Positions 63,443 through 64,000 of a stretch of 64,000 bases of DNA are shown piece after piece. This stretch comes from Frankia sp. R82. GTDB lineage: Bacteria > Actinomycetota > Actinomycetes > Frankiales > Frankiaceae. A program made the translations under genes and the position numbers. Under the pieces are notes generated by a model that did not search any database, was not told the DNA's origin, and saw nothing but the letters and a program-made list of their open reading frames with translations. How positions within the stretch are numbered: position 1 is the stretch's first letter; every line of letters starts with the position of its first letter. The DNA lies in NCBI RefSeq assembly GCF_023716925.1, contig NZ_JAMQQG010000020.1, positions 48,888-112,887 of the forward strand, written 5' to 3'.

Positions 63443-64000
63443 ATGACGGGCGATCGGGAGGTGCTGCGCGACGTTGCCCTGGTCTGCGGGGCGGATGCGC
63501 TGGTGGGGGCGTCGTTCGGAGCGATCGCGGTGGGGGCGGGGCTGCCGGTGTGGGCGCCGGTGCTGCTGTCGGTGGTGGTGTTCGGCGGGGCGTCGCAGTT
63601 CCTGCTGGTCGGGCTGCTCGCCGCCGGTGGGGCGGTGGCGCCGGCGGTGGCCGCGTGTCTGCTGGTCAACGCGCGGCATCTGCCCTACGGGTTCGCGATC
63701 GGCGACGCGCTGGGTACGGGCTGGCTGCGCCGGCTGGTCGGCAGCCACCTGCTGGTGGACGAGACGGTCGTGTTCGCGCTGGCCCGCCGTCCGTCGGGAC
63801 GGGACCGGGCCGCGTTCTGGGCCTGCGGCCTCGGCCTGTTCGTCGCGTGGAACCTCGGTGTGCTGGCCGGCGCGTTCGCGGGTCGGGCGGTGCCCGACCC
63901 GGACGCCTTCGGCCTGGACGCCGCCTTCCCCGCCGTCCTGCTCGCCCTGGTCCTGCCCGCGCTGCGGGGCGATGCCGCGACCCGCCGCGCCGCCCTGGCG
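63443..64000 (+). CDS. azlC: AzlC-family branched-chain amino acid exporter subunit (3' end outside the window)
   Basis: The first 186 codons of a membrane protein. The N-terminal DVALVCGADALVGASFG, the GGASQFLLVGLLAAGG helix pair and the VNARHLPYGFAI motif are hallmarks of AzlC, which with the small AzlD subunit exports branched-chain amino acids. At least five hydrophobic segments are visible before the window ends. AzlD would be expected immediately downstream, outside the window. Confidence 0.9.
   Translation, partial: MTGDREVLRDVALVCGADALVGASFGAIAVGAGLPVWAPVLLSVVVFGGASQFLLVGLLAAGGAVAPAVAACLLVNARHLPYGFAIGDALGTGWLRRLVGSHLLVDETVVFALARRPSGRDRAAFWACGLGLFVAWNLGVLAGAFAGRAVPDPDAFGLDAAFPAVLLALVLPALRGDAATRRAALA

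Overview
The window is very GC-rich, with strong third-codon GC bias, many 4-bp ATGA/GTGA gene overlaps, GTG starts and long open antisense frames, as in a high-GC actinobacterium. The gene set (Pfa-like lipid synthase, one-piece nitrate reductase/flavoprotein, NnaR-type HemD/winged-helix regulator, F420-type oxidoreductase, WS/DGAT-like acyltransferase, DUF222-HNH, MmyB-like regulator remnant) fits an actinomycete. A Frankia-like organism is my best guess, but that is inference and no rRNA gene is present to test it.

Left part (about 1.3-28.1 kb): a specialised lipid/polyketide locus. The centre is a plus-strand run of SDR, flavin monooxygenase fused to a ferredoxin-type reductase, geranylgeranyl-reductase-like flavoprotein, SGNH esterase, a PfaA-like synthase (KS-AT-ACP-KR-DH) and a PfaC-like dehydratase. 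Facing it on the minus strand is a PfaD-type enoyl reductase. Continuing on the minus strand is an almost fully overlapping operon: metallo-beta-lactamase-fold hydrolase, substrate-binding lipoprotein, two permeases, ABC ATPase, hotdog protein, acyl-CoA ligase, CYP102-like P450 heme protein and a tyrosine-phosphatase-like protein. A LysR regulator closes the right edge and shares a terminator with the pfaC-like gene. The synthase has one KS, one ACP, no chain-length factor, no PfaB and a dehydratase whose first copy is internally shortened, so it is not a standard EPA/DHA synthase. Its product is unknown. I regard this locus as the most interesting system here.

Middle part (28.6-49.2 kb): a DUF2889 protein, a Tat/lipoprotein Rieske protein, a TIR-like/NB-ARC/TPR STAND protein, then assimilatory nitrate genes: nitrate reductase fused to a CysJ-like flavoprotein module, narK, nnaR, nirD and nirB. 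A PhoD-like phosphatase and a DUF222-HNH gene are interspersed among them.

Right part (49.2-64 kb): assorted small genes (class II amidotransferase, F420/PPOX oxidoreductase, decayed MmyB-like regulator, GGCT-like protein, DUF35 protein, lipoamide dehydrogenase, WS/DGAT, MFS transporter, MmcQ/YjbR protein, His-rich lipoprotein, coiled-coil membrane protein, truncated azlC). This part is unusually rich in short tandem repeats, many with a 15-bp period, plus a twin palindrome (60.25 kb) and a 24-bp imperfect inverted repeat (61.96 kb). No tRNA, rRNA, CRISPR array or complete insertion sequence was recognised.
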